From an uncultured Eubacteriales bacterium (lineage in GTDB: Bacteria > Bacillota > Clostridia > Oscillospirales > Oscillospiraceae), in contig UQYT01000030.1 of the NCBI GenBank assembly GCA_900545405.1, positions 1-30,699 of the forward strand: a stretch of DNA of 30,699 nt. Reading direction: 5' to 3'. The notes under the pieces were generated by a model that searched no databases, had not been told where the DNA came from, and worked only from the letters and a program-made list of their open reading frames with translations. A program made the position numbers and the translations under genes. Positions 23,845-30,699 of the stretch are shown piece after piece; within the stretch, counting starts at the first letter, position 1, and every line of letters starts with the position of its first letter.

Positions 23845-24222
23845 ATGGAGCATCTTTCAAACGGGGAATGGACGCTGATGAACGCGCTGTGGGAGCGCCA
23901 GCCCGCTACGGTGGCGCAGCTCGTGCACGCGCTCGCGCCGGAGACGGGCTGGAGCAAGCACACGGTGATGACCATGCTCTCCCGCCTGGAGCAGAAGGGC
24001 GCGGTGAGCTGCACCCAGGGCGAGCGGGCGAGGGAGTACAGCGCCCTGCTCGCGCGGGACAAGGCCGCGGCGCGGGAGACGGACAGCTTCCTCTCAAAGG
24101 TCTACGGCGGCAGCCTGGGCCTCATGGTGAACTCCATGCTCCGCGCGCACTCGCTCTCGGACGAGGAGGTCGAGGAGCTGCGCGCCCTGCTGGGCTCTGC
24201 GGAAGGGGGCGGGGGCAAGTGA
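23845..24222 (+). CDS. blaI: BlaI/MecI/CopY family transcriptional repressor
   Basis: A 125-residue winged-helix repressor. The DNA-binding half is LSNGEWTLMNALWERQPATV followed by GWSKHTVMTMLSRLEQKGAV. The C-terminal half forms the dimer that is cleaved in BlaI/MecI when the partner protease is activated. GGAGGT is 7 bases before the ATG at 23845; the longer upstream frame runs through the promoter and was dropped. It overlaps the M56-LCP gene by 4 bp (GTGA). Two matching dyads lie in its promoter. The symbol denotes the family only; no beta-lactamase gene is present here. Confidence 0.92.
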   Translation: MEHLSNGEWTLMNALWERQPATVAQLVHALAPETGWSKHTVMTMLSRLEQKGAVSCTQGERAREYSALLARDKAAARETDSFLSKVYGGSLGLMVNSMLRAHSLSDEEVEELRALLGSAEGGGGK

Positions 24223-26114
24223 CAGGCGTGCTTATCGGCTCGTCGCTGCTCATAGTCCTCGTGGCCGCGCTGAGAACGCTGCTGCGCGGAAAGGTGAGCG
24301 CGCGGCTCATCTATGCGCTCTGGGGCGTCGTGCTGCTGCGGCTGCTCGTGCCCTTCTCGCTGGAGCTGGACCTGCCCAGCGCCGAGGGCGCGGTCCGGGC
24401 GGTCTATGGGCACACGGAGCTCTCGGAGGCGATGCTGCCCTACGACAGCGTCTCCGCGCCCTACGCCGCGGGCTACAGCCGCAGCGTCCTGCCCGAGGAC
24501 GACCCCATCCAGCCCTATCTGGACGCGGGGGAGGCCGCCCCCGAATACCGCGTGGAGCTGCGTGGCGAGGGCACGCCCGAGGCCGAGACCAGGTTCGTGT
24601 TCCTGCGGCCCTGGGCGGAGGTGCTCTCGGGCTATTTGAGGCCGGTCTGGCTCCTCGGCACCTTCGCGGCGCTGGCGCTGCTGGCGTATACCAACCTGAG
24701 CTTCTGGGCCAAGCTCCGGCGGACGCGCCGCCCCATCGGCGTCTCCGACTGCGGGCTCACGGCCTATGAGACGGACGCGATAGCCTCGCCCTGCCTCTTC
24801 GGGCTGTTCCGCCCCGCCATATATGTCCGAGCGGAGGACGCGGCGCGGCTCCGGCACGTCCTAGCGCACGAGGACTGCCACTTCCGGCACCTGGACCACA
24901 TCTGGGCGCTGCTGAGGGCGGCCTGCCTCGCCGTCTACTGGTGGGACCCGCTGGTCTGGCTGGCCGCGGCGCTCTCCCGCACGGACTGCGAGCTCGCCTG
25001 CGACGAGGCCGCGCTCTCGCGCCTCGGCGAGGCCGAGCGCATCCCCTACGGAGAGACGCTGATCACAATGGCCGCCAAGCCGAGGCCGGGCGAGCTCCTG
25101 CGCGCCAGCAGCCCCATAGGCTCCGGCAAGCGCGAGCTCAGGGCCCGCATCCTGGCCATCGCCCGCCGCGGCAAGCGCCTCGTCGTCCCCGCCGTCCTGG
25201 CCGTGTGCCTCTGCCTCTTCTGCGCCGCCTGCGCCTTCACCGGGGCGGAAAATACGGCGGCGGGCGAGGACGCTCCCGCCGTTTCCGACGGTATAGGCGA
25301 TGTGAGCACCCTGCCCGCAGAGGCGGGCGGAGACGCTGCGGCAGAGGCAGGGGTGGACAAATTCACCGTCCTGCTTGCCGGAATAGACGACTTCGGCGAG
25401 GCGGACGCCATAATGGTCGGGCTGCTCGACGGTGAGGCGGGCACGCTGAACATGGTCAGCATACCTCGCGACACGCTGGTGAACGCGTCGGGGGAGAGCA
25501 AGCGGCTGCGCCTTGTGTATAATGAAGGCGGCGCCGAGGCCCTGCGGCAGGCCGTCGCGGGGCTGCTCGGCTTTGAGCCCGACTGCTGCATAGCGGCCGG
25601 AATGGGTGCGCTTGCAGAGCTCGTGGACACCGTGGGTGGTGTGGAGTTCAACGTACCTGTGGACATGAAATACTCCGACCCCTCACGCGGGCTGTACATA
25701 GACCTCGAGGCAGGGCTGCAGCGCCTTGACGGCGAGCAGACCCTGGACGTACTGCGCTACCAGTCTGGCTACGATTCCGGAGACTTCGGGCGAATTGAGA
25801 CCCAGCAGGCACTGCTCGAGGCCATCGCGGAGCAGTTTTTGAGTCTTGGGAGCATTCCGCATATCGCCGAGGCCGCCGAGATACTAAGCGGCAGCATGAC
25901 GACGGATCTGAGCACAGAGGCCGCGATAGCTCTGGCAGGACAGCTGCTGGGGTGCAAGGATGTGAGCTTTTCCACCATGCCGGTGCTTTCCTCCGATAAC
26001 GGGCCGGGAGTCCGCGTTGACGTCCCCGCCTGGCTCGAGCTGGTGAACGAGCGCCTCAACTCCGCGGACAGCCCGGTGACGGAGGCCGACCTGGCATCTA
26101 CTGACGCCGCCTGA
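24219..26114 (+). CDS. BlaR1-like M56 metalloprotease fused to a LytR-CpsA-Psr (LCP) domain
   Basis: A 631-residue membrane protein starting at a GTG that shares GTGA with the repressor stop. Helices lie at about 5-22, 31-48 and 142-160. The M56 protease has the zinc motif HEDCH (217-221) and a downstream ELACDE (258-263) with the expected third ligand. A last helix (322-338) ends in CAACAF. After an Ala/Gly/Asp linker, residues about 380-545 form an LCP domain: SIPRDT (414-419, Arg417), ELVDTVGGVEF (467-477), LRYQ (Arg513) and GDFGRIETQQ (521-530). In BlaR1 and MecR1 the outer domain is a penicillin sensor; here an LCP fold, which normally handles undecaprenyl-pyrophosphate glycopolymers, takes its place. 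Several usual LCP arginines look replaced (Glu394, Gln515, Thr528), so it may bind ligand rather than catalyse transfer. Confidence 0.88.
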   Translation: MTGVLIGSSLLIVLVAALRTLLRGKVSARLIYALWGVVLLRLLVPFSLELDLPSAEGAVRAVYGHTELSEAMLPYDSVSAPYAAGYSRSVLPEDDPIQPYLDAGEAAPEYRVELRGEGTPEAETRFVFLRPWAEVLSGYLRPVWLLGTFAALALLAYTNLSFWAKLRRTRRPIGVSDCGLTAYETDAIASPCLFGLFRPAIYVRAEDAARLRHVLAHEDCHFRHLDHIWALLRAACLAVYWWDPLVWLAAALSRTDCELACDEAALSRLGEAERIPYGETLITMAAKPRPGELLRASSPIGSGKRELRARILAIARRGKRLVVPAVLAVCLCLFCAACAFTGAENTAAGEDAPAVSDGIGDVSTLPAEAGGDAAAEAGVDKFTVLLAGIDDFGEADAIMVGLLDGEAGTLNMVSIPRDTLVNASGESKRLRLVYNEGGAEALRQAVAGLLGFEPDCCIAAGMGALAELVDTVGGVEFNVPVDMKYSDPSRGLYIDLEAGLQRLDGEQTLDVLRYQSGYDSGDFGRIETQQALLEAIAEQFLSLGSIPHIAEAAEILSGSMTTDLSTEAAIALAGQLLGCKDVSFSTMPVLSSDNGPGVRVDVPAWLELVNERLNSADSPVTEADLASTDAA

Positions 26115-26121
26115 TGCGGGC

Positions 26122-26150
26122 TTGAAAGAGAGCGGAGCAGACGGTACAAT
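26122..26150 (+). promoter_or_regulatory. Sigma-A-like promoter with no protein gene behind it
   Basis: TTGAAA (26122-26127), 17 bp, TACAAT (26145-26150), 7 bp after the stop of the M56-LCP gene. A dyad, TTCCGGCAAAG/CTTTGCTGGAA (26150-26160, 26170-26180), straddles the expected transcript start. Confidence 0.6.
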
Positions 26151-26155
26151 TCCGG

Positions 26156-26263
26156 CAAAGGAGAGATCGCTTTGCTGGAATACAAATTTTACACAGCAGC
26201 TCATAGAGGGCGAGGGCCTGCACGGATAACAAAAAAACAGCCGGTCAAACGACCGGCTGTTTT
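26156..26263 (+). ncRNA. Candidate small RNA of about 108 nt
   Basis: From the expected start of the promoter above to the terminator at 26234-26263 there is no credible ORF: a frame from TTG 26172 runs through the terminator and antisense into tsf. The RNA could fold at the 5-prime end (CAAAG/CTTTG, loop with GGAGAG, a Shine-Dalgarno-like sequence). Next are an unpaired UACAAAUUUUACAC stretch, a weak GCAG/CUGC stem (26196-26220), an A7 run, and the terminator stem. An alternative is that this is only the 3-prime untranslated end of the M56-LCP gene. Confidence 0.4.
26234..26263. terminator. Bidirectional terminator before tsf
   Basis: A perfect 13-bp stem (26234-26246 with 26251-26263, core ACAGCCGGTC), loop AAAC, A run left and T run right. 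It ends both the plus-strand transcripts and the rpsB-tsf operon. Confidence 0.93.
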
Positions 26264-26276
26264 GCTCTATATTGTC

Positions 26277-27206
26277 TTACTTCACGAGCTTGGCGACCTC
26301 GGCGGCGAGGTCGTCCTGGCGCTTCTCGATGCCCTCGCCCTTCTCAAAGCGGGTGTAGCAGTTCACCTTGATGGTGGTGCCCAGCTCCTTGGCGACGGCG
26401 GCGACGTGATCCTCGACGGAGACCTTGTCGTCCTTGACGAACGGCTGCTGCATGAGGCAGATCTCCTTGTAGTACTTGGCAAGGCCGCCCATGACGATCT
26501 TCTCGATGATGGCGTCGGGCTTGGAGGCGTTCTTCGGGTCCTCCTTGGCCTGGGCCAGACGGACGCGCTTCTCGTTCTCGATGAACTCCTCGCTGACCTC
26601 GCTCTTATCCAGGAACTGCGGGTTCAGAGCCGCGACCTGCATGGCGAGATCCTTGCCCAGCTCCTCAACGGCGGGGTTCTTCTCAAAGCCGGCGCCGACC
26701 TCGAGGTTCATGAGGACAGCGATGCGGCCGCCCATGTGGACGTAGGCGATGCTGGTGCCCTTGTCGTAGCGGGCGAAGCGGCGGACCTTGATGTTCTCGC
26801 CGATGACGAGGACCTTGTCGTTCTGCTCCTCGAGCACGGTCTTGTCGGTGCCGGGGTACTTGCAGGCGAACAGGGCGTCCAGATCGGCCGGGGCGTCCTT
26901 GGCGACGACCTTGGCGACGTTGTGGACATAGTCGACGAAGAGGTCGTTCTTGGCGACGAAGTCGCTCTCGGCGTTGACCTCAACGATGGAGCCGACGCCG
27001 CAGTCGGGGCAGACCCAGGCGTAAGCCATGCCCTCGGCGGCTATGCGGCCGGCCTTCTTCTGCGCGGCGGCGAGGCCCTTCTCGCGCAGCCACTCTATGG
27101 CCTTGTCGATGTTGCCGTCAGACTCGGCGAGGGCCTTCTTGCAGTCCATCATGCCGACACCGGTCATCTCACGCAGGTTCTTTACGTCAGCTGCTGTGAA
27201 TCCCAT
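26277..27206 (-). CDS. tsf: Translation elongation factor Ts
   Basis: A 309-residue nucleotide exchange factor for EF-Tu. The N-terminal UBA-like part contains VKNLREMTGVGMMDCKKAL, and the core has the conserved SDFVAKN (81-87, usually TDFVAKN). The C-terminal part includes KYYKEICLMQQPFVKDD. An unusual CPDC (66-69) sits just before the core where most EF-Ts have no cysteines. GGAAGG precedes the ATG. It is downstream of rpsB by 64 bp, the standard pair. Confidence 0.96.
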   Translation of the reverse strand: MGFTAADVKNLREMTGVGMMDCKKALAESDGNIDKAIEWLREKGLAAAQKKAGRIAAEGMAYAWVCPDCGVGSIVEVNAESDFVAKNDLFVDYVHNVAKVVAKDAPADLDALFACKYPGTDKTVLEEQNDKVLVIGENIKVRRFARYDKGTSIAYVHMGGRIAVLMNLEVGAGFEKNPAVEELGKDLAMQVAALNPQFLDKSEVSEEFIENEKRVRLAQAKEDPKNASKPDAIIEKIVMGGLAKYYKEICLMQQPFVKDDKVSVEDHVAAVAKELGTTIKVNCYTRFEKGEGIEKRQDDLAAEVAKLVK

Positions 27207-27270
27207 GTATTATCATCCTTCCGTAAAATTTGAAAAAGGGGGGTAATATCTAAAGTGCCAGACCGGCCGA

Positions 27271-28011
27271 TCACTCGGCGGCCTCGTCGCTCTCCTCGAC
27301 CTTGGCGGCCTCTTCGGCGGCGTTGTCGGCGCCCTGGCGGCCTTCCTGCACGGCGTTGGCCATGGTGGCGCTGATGAGCTTTATCGCGCGGATGGCGTCG
27401 TCGTTGGCGGGGATGACGTAGTCGACCTCATCGGGGTCGCAGTTGGTGTCGACGATGGCGACGATGGGGATGTGCAGCTTGCGGGCCTCGGCGATGGCGT
27501 TGTGCTCCTTGCGGGAGTCGATGACGAACAGAGCGCCGGGGAGCTTCTTCATCTCCTTGACGCCGCCGAGATACTTCTCGAGCTTGGCCATCTCGCCCAT
27601 GAGCTTCATGACTTCCTTTTTGGGCAGCATGTCGAAGGTGCCGTCTTCCTGCATCTTCTTGAGCTGGGCCAGGCGGTCGATACGGGTGCGCATGGTCTTG
27701 AAGTTGGTCAGCATGCCGCCGAGCCAGCGGGCGTTGACGTAGTACTGGCCGACGCGCTCAGCCTCTTCCTTGACGGCCTCGGCAGCCTGCTTCTTGGTGC
27801 CGACGAAAAGGATGTTCTGGCCGTTGGCGGCGAGGTCGCGCACGAAGTTGTACGCCTCCTCGAGCTTCTTGACGGTCTTCTGCAGGTCGATGATGTAGAT
27901 GCCGTTACGCTCCATATAGATGTACTCGGCCATCTTGGGGTTCCACCTGCGGGTCTGGTGGCCGAAGTGCACACCGGCCTCCAGCAGCTGCTTCATGGAT
28001 ACTACTGCCAT
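27271..28011 (-). CDS. rpsB: Small-subunit ribosomal protein S2
   Basis: A 246-residue protein with the S2 signatures LLEAGVHFGHQTRRWNPKM and the C-terminal PIVAIVDTNCDPDEVDYVIP. It ends in an acidic Ala/Glu tail. AAAGGAGG lies about 9 bases before the ATG. It is the first gene of the rpsB-tsf operon, with its own promoter and a leader of about 105 bases. Confidence 0.97.
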   Translation of the reverse strand: MAVVSMKQLLEAGVHFGHQTRRWNPKMAEYIYMERNGIYIIDLQKTVKKLEEAYNFVRDLAANGQNILFVGTKKQAAEAVKEEAERVGQYYVNARWLGGMLTNFKTMRTRIDRLAQLKKMQEDGTFDMLPKKEVMKLMGEMAKLEKYLGGVKEMKKLPGALFVIDSRKEHNAIAEARKLHIPIVAIVDTNCDPDEVDYVIPANDDAIRAIKLISATMANAVQEGRQGADNAAEEAAKVEESDEAAE

Positions 28012-28117
28012 TGTTTGTTTCCTCCTTTATTTTGTTATTACCTCCGGCGGGGCTCATCTCCCCACGGCCCAACCTAACGGTCACCGGGCCGGGAATCCCC
28101 CCATCCGTGCGTAATGC
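28012..28117 (-). promoter_or_regulatory. Structured rpsB leader
   Basis: The leader from the promoter to the rpsB start is about 105 bases, long for a simple ribosome site. It can form CGGCCC/GGGCCG (28086-28091 with 28065-28070, 15-base loop) and, nearer the gene, GGGG/CCCC (28060-28063 with 28049-28052). S2 autoregulation through its own leader is known in other bacteria. Whether this one works that way is inference. Confidence 0.4.
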
Positions 28118-28123
28118 CGATAC

Positions 28124-28152
28124 ATTATAGCAAAAGCCCCCAGGCTTTGCAA
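28124..28152 (-). promoter_or_regulatory. Sigma-A promoter of rpsB-tsf
   Basis: On the minus strand, TTGCAA (28147-28152), 17 bp, TATAAT (28124-28129). Confidence 0.9.
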
Positions 28153-28191
28153 GGTATTTTTTGCAGTTTTCGGCTTATTTATAACAAAACC

Positions 28192-28219
28192 AAAGCCCCG
28201 GTCCTCCGACCGGGGCTTT
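28192..28219 (-). terminator. Terminator of sigG-ylmC unit
   Basis: A 12-bp perfect stem AAAGCCCCGGTC/GACCGGGGCTTT (28192-28203, 28208-28219), loop of 4. On the minus strand it is followed by GGTTTTG. It starts a few bases after the ylmC-type stop. Confidence 0.88.
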
Positions 28220-28223
28220 TGCT

Positions 28224-28505
28224 TCAATACAGGAACGGGCGCTTTTCGCGGCGGCGGCGGGAGGGGGACTGCTCGAGGTCGACGAGGATGATGTCGCTGC
28301 CGAGCCTTGAGATGCTGCTCCAGGGGATGACATAGTCGTCCTCGCGGCCGAGCAGGCCCCCGGCGCGGCCCTGGCCGGGGACGATTATGGAGAGGATCTT
28401 CCCGTCGCAGGGGTCGTATTCCGCGTCGCAGACATAGCCGAGCCGCTGACCGCTGTGCAGGTCTATGACCTCCTTGCACCTGAGCTCCGAAAACAGACAG
28501 GCCAT
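28224..28505 (-). CDS. YlmC/YmxH family PRC-barrel protein
   Basis: A 93-residue protein: SELRCKEVIDLHSGQRLGYV, DAEYDPCDGKILSIIVPG and EDDYVIPWSSISRLGSDIILV make a PRC-barrel fold, with a basic RRRREKRP tail. Such genes commonly follow sigG in clostridia and are annotated as sporulation-associated, but their role is unknown. It follows sigG by 63 bp without a terminator, so expression in the forespore with sigG is likely. The ribosome site GAGGAGGG lies a little upstream of the ATG at 28505. Confidence 0.88.
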   Translation of the reverse strand: MACLFSELRCKEVIDLHSGQRLGYVCDAEYDPCDGKILSIIVPGQGRAGGLLGREDDYVIPWSSISRLGSDIILVDLEQSPSRRRREKRPFLY

Positions 28506-28568
28506 ACCTCATCCCTCCTCGCCAGAGCATATGCGCCCCGGCGCCGGAAAATGCGGGCGAGTCGGCGC

Positions 28569-29348
28569 TCACTGCGCGAAGATGTTCTTTTTTATCTGCG
28601 CGATGGCGTTTTTCTCGAGCCTGGAGACCTGGGCCTGGGAGATGTGGATCTCGTCGGCAACTTCCATCTGCGTTTTGCCGTCATAATAGCGCAGGGCGAG
28701 GATGCGCTTTTCGCGCTCGCCCAGGGAGGAGATGGCGTCCGAGAGGGCGAGGCGCTCGAGCCAGCTCTCGTCCGTGTCGCGGTCGTCGCGGAGCTGGTCC
28801 ATGACGCGGACGCTCTCGCCGGCGTCGGAGTAGACCGGCTCGAAGAGCGAGACCGGGTCGGAGATGGCGTCGAGGGAGAAGACGACCTCCTCGCGCTTGA
28901 TGCCCAGCGCGGCGGCGATCTCCTCGGTGGTGGGCTCGCGGCCGGTCTCGGCGGTGAGCTTCTCGCGGGCCTGGAGGACGCGGTAGGCCGTGTCGCGCAT
29001 GGAGCGCGAGACGCGCACGGAGCTGTTGTCGCGCAGGTAGCGGCGTATCTCGCCCGCGATCATGGGGACGCCGTAGGTGGAAAACTTCACGTTTTGCGTG
29101 GTGTCGAAGTTGTCTATCGCCTTGATGAGGCCGATGCAGCCGACCTGGAAGAGGTCGTCCACGTTCTCGCCGCGGCCGGAGAACTTCTGTATGACCGAGA
29201 GCACGAGACGCAGGTTGCCGCTTATGAGCTCCTCGCGCGCGGACTTGTCTCCGGCCTTGGCCCGCCTGAGCAGCGCCTGGGCCTCGTCGTTTTTGAGCAC
29301 CGGCAGCTTGGACGTGTTCACGCCGCATATCTCGACCTTGCCCTGCAA
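28569..29348 (-). CDS. sigG: Late forespore RNA polymerase sigma factor SigG
   Basis: A 259-residue sigma-70 family protein whose start, KVEICGVNTSKLPVLKNDE, is nearly that of Bacillus SigG; the Bacillus protein has 260 residues. Region 2 includes VDDLFQVGCIGLIKAIDNFD and the helix-turn-helix near the end is ISQAQVSRLEKNAI. The start is a TTG at 29348 with AAAGGGG about 9 bases upstream; the longer frame (to 29411) begins upstream of the promoter and is rejected. No spoIIGA or sigE lies upstream, where they sit in many Firmicutes; a divergent SLH gene does. It switches on late forespore genes. Confidence 0.96.
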   Translation of the reverse strand: MQGKVEICGVNTSKLPVLKNDEAQALLRRAKAGDKSAREELISGNLRLVLSVIQKFSGRGENVDDLFQVGCIGLIKAIDNFDTTQNVKFSTYGVPMIAGEIRRYLRDNSSVRVSRSMRDTAYRVLQAREKLTAETGREPTTEEIAAALGIKREEVVFSLDAISDPVSLFEPVYSDAGESVRVMDQLRDDRDTDESWLERLALSDAISSLGEREKRILALRYYDGKTQMEVADEIHISQAQVSRLEKNAIAQIKKNIFAQ

Positions 29349-29379
29349 AAACCAAAACCCCTTTTTAGGAAAGTACAGG

Positions 29380-29409
29380 TAGTCTTTCCCGCAAAGTCGA
29401 TTTTGATTC
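29380..29409 (-). promoter_or_regulatory. Likely sigma-F promoter of sigG
   Basis: On the minus strand the -10 element GGAAAGACTA (29380-29389) fits the published sigma-F form GGnrAnAMTW at every position. A partial -35, GAATC (29405-29409), lies 15 bp upstream (expected GYWTA, 3 of 5). No sigma-A boxes are present. The transcript would start about 25 bases before the TTG start. Confidence 0.72.
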
Positions 29410-29414
29410 AAACG

Positions 29415-29443
29415 TTGCCGCCGGGGCCGGAAAGGGCTATAAT
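29415..29443 (+). promoter_or_regulatory. Sigma-A promoter of the SLH gene
   Basis: TTGCCG (29415-29420), 17 bp, TATAAT (29438-29443), divergent from the sigG promoter, with the upstream edges 5 bp apart. Confidence 0.8.
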
Positions 29444-29483
29444 CAAAGACGGCGAAAACACTTCTTCAAAAGGAGATATCAGC

Positions 29484-30596
29484 ATGAAAAAAGCAATGTC
29501 CCTCATCCTCGCGGGAGCGCTGTGTCTGACGCTGTGCACGGGCGCGCTGGCGGTATCCGGCTTTTCGGACGTGCCGGAGGGCAAGTGGTACACGGCGGAG
29601 ATAAGGGAGATGACGGCCGAGGGCTACATCGACGGCTACGAGGACGGGACCTTCCGCCCGGACGGGGATGTGAGCGTGGCGGAGTTCGTGACCATCGTGG
29701 CGCGCTGCCTGGGCCTTGAGACCGGGGCGGAGAACGGCCACTGGGCCGGCCGCCAGATGGCAAACGCCTATGACAAGGGCTGGCTGGACGAGCAGGACGC
29801 CAAGCGGACGGAGTTCAACGAGCCCGTCTCGCGCCAGCTGGCGGCGAAGATACTGGCCTCGGCGCTGGGACTCGGGCAGGGCGGCAGCGGCGACATCCCG
29901 TACAAGGACGCGGCGGACGTGGGCCAGAGCTATGTGGGCTGGGTCGGCGCGGTGTGCGCCGCGGGGCTCATAGAGGGCTTTGAGGACAACACCTTCCGCC
30001 CGGGCAAGATACTCAGCCGCGCCGAGGCGGCGACGCTCATTTACCGCGCCTCCAACGCCGGGGACAGGCTGACCGCGGCGCCGGACGGGACGCCCTTTGC
30101 CTCGAGCGTGGCGCTCGCGGGCTACGACAACCCGAACTTCCGCGTGACGCTCAGCGGCGGGAAGGCGACCGTGATCATCGACAAGGCGGAGCTCTGGACG
30201 GATTTTGCGGACCCGAACTCCCCGAACGCGGAGGAGGCCGCGGAGGGTCAGCGCCGCGAGAAGGTGAATGCGGCAATGAAGACGGAGCGGACTATCCCGG
30301 CGCCCGGTACGGTGACGGCGGTGTACGAGCTGCCGTGCACGAGCTGGTTCCCGGGGACGGACGCGAACGCGGTGATAGGCACGTCGGACGGGCGCTGGTA
30401 CTTCGTGGAGCTGAGCGGCCGGAACAACGACTGCGTGCCCGAGCTGACTGAGCTGACGGCGCTGAGCGGCAAGAGCGTGAGCTCGCTGCGCTGGTGCACG
30501 ACGAGCTGCGACGATAACGGCGTGCTGTTCAGCGGCCGGGACTATATCGTCGCCGCCCTCGCCGACGGCAGCGAGCTGATAGCTTTCGAGCATTGA
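29484..30596 (+). CDS. Secreted S-layer homology (SLH) domain protein
   Basis: A 370-residue exported protein. A signal peptide (1-23, ending in ALA) is followed by two clear SLH repeats: FSDVPEGKWYTAEIREM with GYIDGYEDGTFRPDGDVSVAEF (27-68), and GWVGAVCAAGLIEGF with DNTFRPGKILSRAEAATLIYR (152-188). A diverged repeat lies between (about 84-125). SLH domains bind secondary cell-wall polymers. The remaining part (about 195-370), with four cysteines, matches no family I know. AGGAG is 8 bases before the ATG. The long frame upstream is antisense to sigG and was trimmed. Confidence 0.9.
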   Translation: MKKAMSLILAGALCLTLCTGALAVSGFSDVPEGKWYTAEIREMTAEGYIDGYEDGTFRPDGDVSVAEFVTIVARCLGLETGAENGHWAGRQMANAYDKGWLDEQDAKRTEFNEPVSRQLAAKILASALGLGQGGSGDIPYKDAADVGQSYVGWVGAVCAAGLIEGFEDNTFRPGKILSRAEAATLIYRASNAGDRLTAAPDGTPFASSVALAGYDNPNFRVTLSGGKATVIIDKAELWTDFADPNSPNAEEAAEGQRREKVNAAMKTERTIPAPGTVTAVYELPCTSWFPGTDANAVIGTSDGRWYFVELSGRNNDCVPELTELTALSGKSVSSLRWCTTSCDDNGVLFSGRDYIVAALADGSELIAFEH

Positions 30597-30624
30597 CCGC
30601 CCGCGCTGCGCGCTTCGCGCGCGT

Positions 30625-30699
30625 CTGAAAGTTTCGTCCACCTTTTCAAAGGTGGCGGGGTGCAGGGGCGGAGCCCTTGCCCGCGCTCCGCAGAGCGCG
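30625..30699 (+). repeat. Dispersed palindromic element / terminator copy 2 (runs off the window)
   Basis: Downstream of the SLH gene. It starts TGAAAGTTTCGTCC, then an 8-bp hairpin CCACCTTT/AAAGGTGG (30638-30645, 30648-30655), then a CAGGGGC/GCCCTTG hairpin (30663-30679 approximately). This is the same order as the element at 1-120 on the other strand. A small GC hairpin (GCGCG/CGCGC) at 30608-30621 precedes it. The two copies differ in the stem sequences but keep pairing. Confidence 0.55.

Noticed and set aside
26172..27233. A plus-strand frame from a TTG with AAAGGAGA ahead of it
   Set aside because: It would read through a strong terminator and then antisense through all of tsf. The ribosome-site-like GGAGAG is better explained as a loop in the candidate RNA.
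28455..29483. N-terminal extension of the SLH gene by more than 340 codons
   Set aside because: It is antisense to sigG. The ATG at 29484 has a ribosome site, a signal peptide and a promoter just upstream.

Overview
The window comes from the chromosome of a GC-rich, endospore-forming Firmicute. The best guess is class Clostridia, Oscillospiraceae-like, which is an inference from gene content, composition and style. The evidence is a complete spoIIAA-spoIIAB-sigF operon, sigG, spoIID, a YlmC/YmxH-type gene, AGGAGG ribosome binding sites, a Gram-positive style YidC, and class 1B PyrD with PyrK. No phage, transposon, CRISPR array, tRNA or rRNA was seen. The largest gaps between genes are about 210 bases, and what they hold is described in the entries.

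Layout. 1-2363: a palindromic repeat/terminator, then a minus-strand operon DUF2975 - Xre regulator - DUF4173 membrane protein, with a clear sigma-A promoter and a perfect 9-bp dyad. 2465-5585 (plus): spoIIAA-spoIIAB-sigF, rpmE with a structured leader, and hflX. 5650-8915 (minus): the rpmH-rnpA-yidD-yidC-khpB(jag) cluster ending in acpP. No dnaA or oriC lies beside rpmH; a minus-strand membrane protein of unknown function (9058-10059) does. 10166-11384 (plus): spoIID and a second Xre regulator, a paralogue of the first. 11422-13650 (minus): an orphan lipoprotein with a solute-binding-protein half.

13792-19375 (minus) is a complete tightly coupled UMP operon, transcribed pyrC-pyrK-pyrD-pyrF-pyrE-pyrB-pyrI, with a near-consensus promoter and a short hairpin leader. 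19585-23708 (minus) is a GntR(YtrA-like)-DUF5808-ABC ATPase-ABC permease module. Back to back with it, 23845-26114 (plus), lies a BlaI-type repressor and a membrane protein joining a BlaR1-like M56 metalloprotease to a LytR-CpsA-Psr (LCP) domain. The two promoters are divergent, and each carries its own recognisable operator.

26122-26263 holds a promoter and terminator with no credible ORF between them, a candidate small RNA. Then come rpsB-tsf (minus) with a structured leader, a ylmC/ymxH-type gene and sigG (minus, with a sequence matching the sigma-F -10 consensus), and a secreted SLH-domain protein (plus). The window ends in another copy of the palindromic element seen at base 1.

The most interesting items are the M56-LCP fusion with its BlaI repressor and twin operators, which looks like a cell-wall-precursor sensing system built on the BlaR1/BlaI plan, and the candidate small RNA just downstream. 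Others are two paralogous Xre regulators that may share an operator motif, a terminator folded into the start of the rpmH transcript, and a lipoprotein promoter carrying 11-bp phased repeats.
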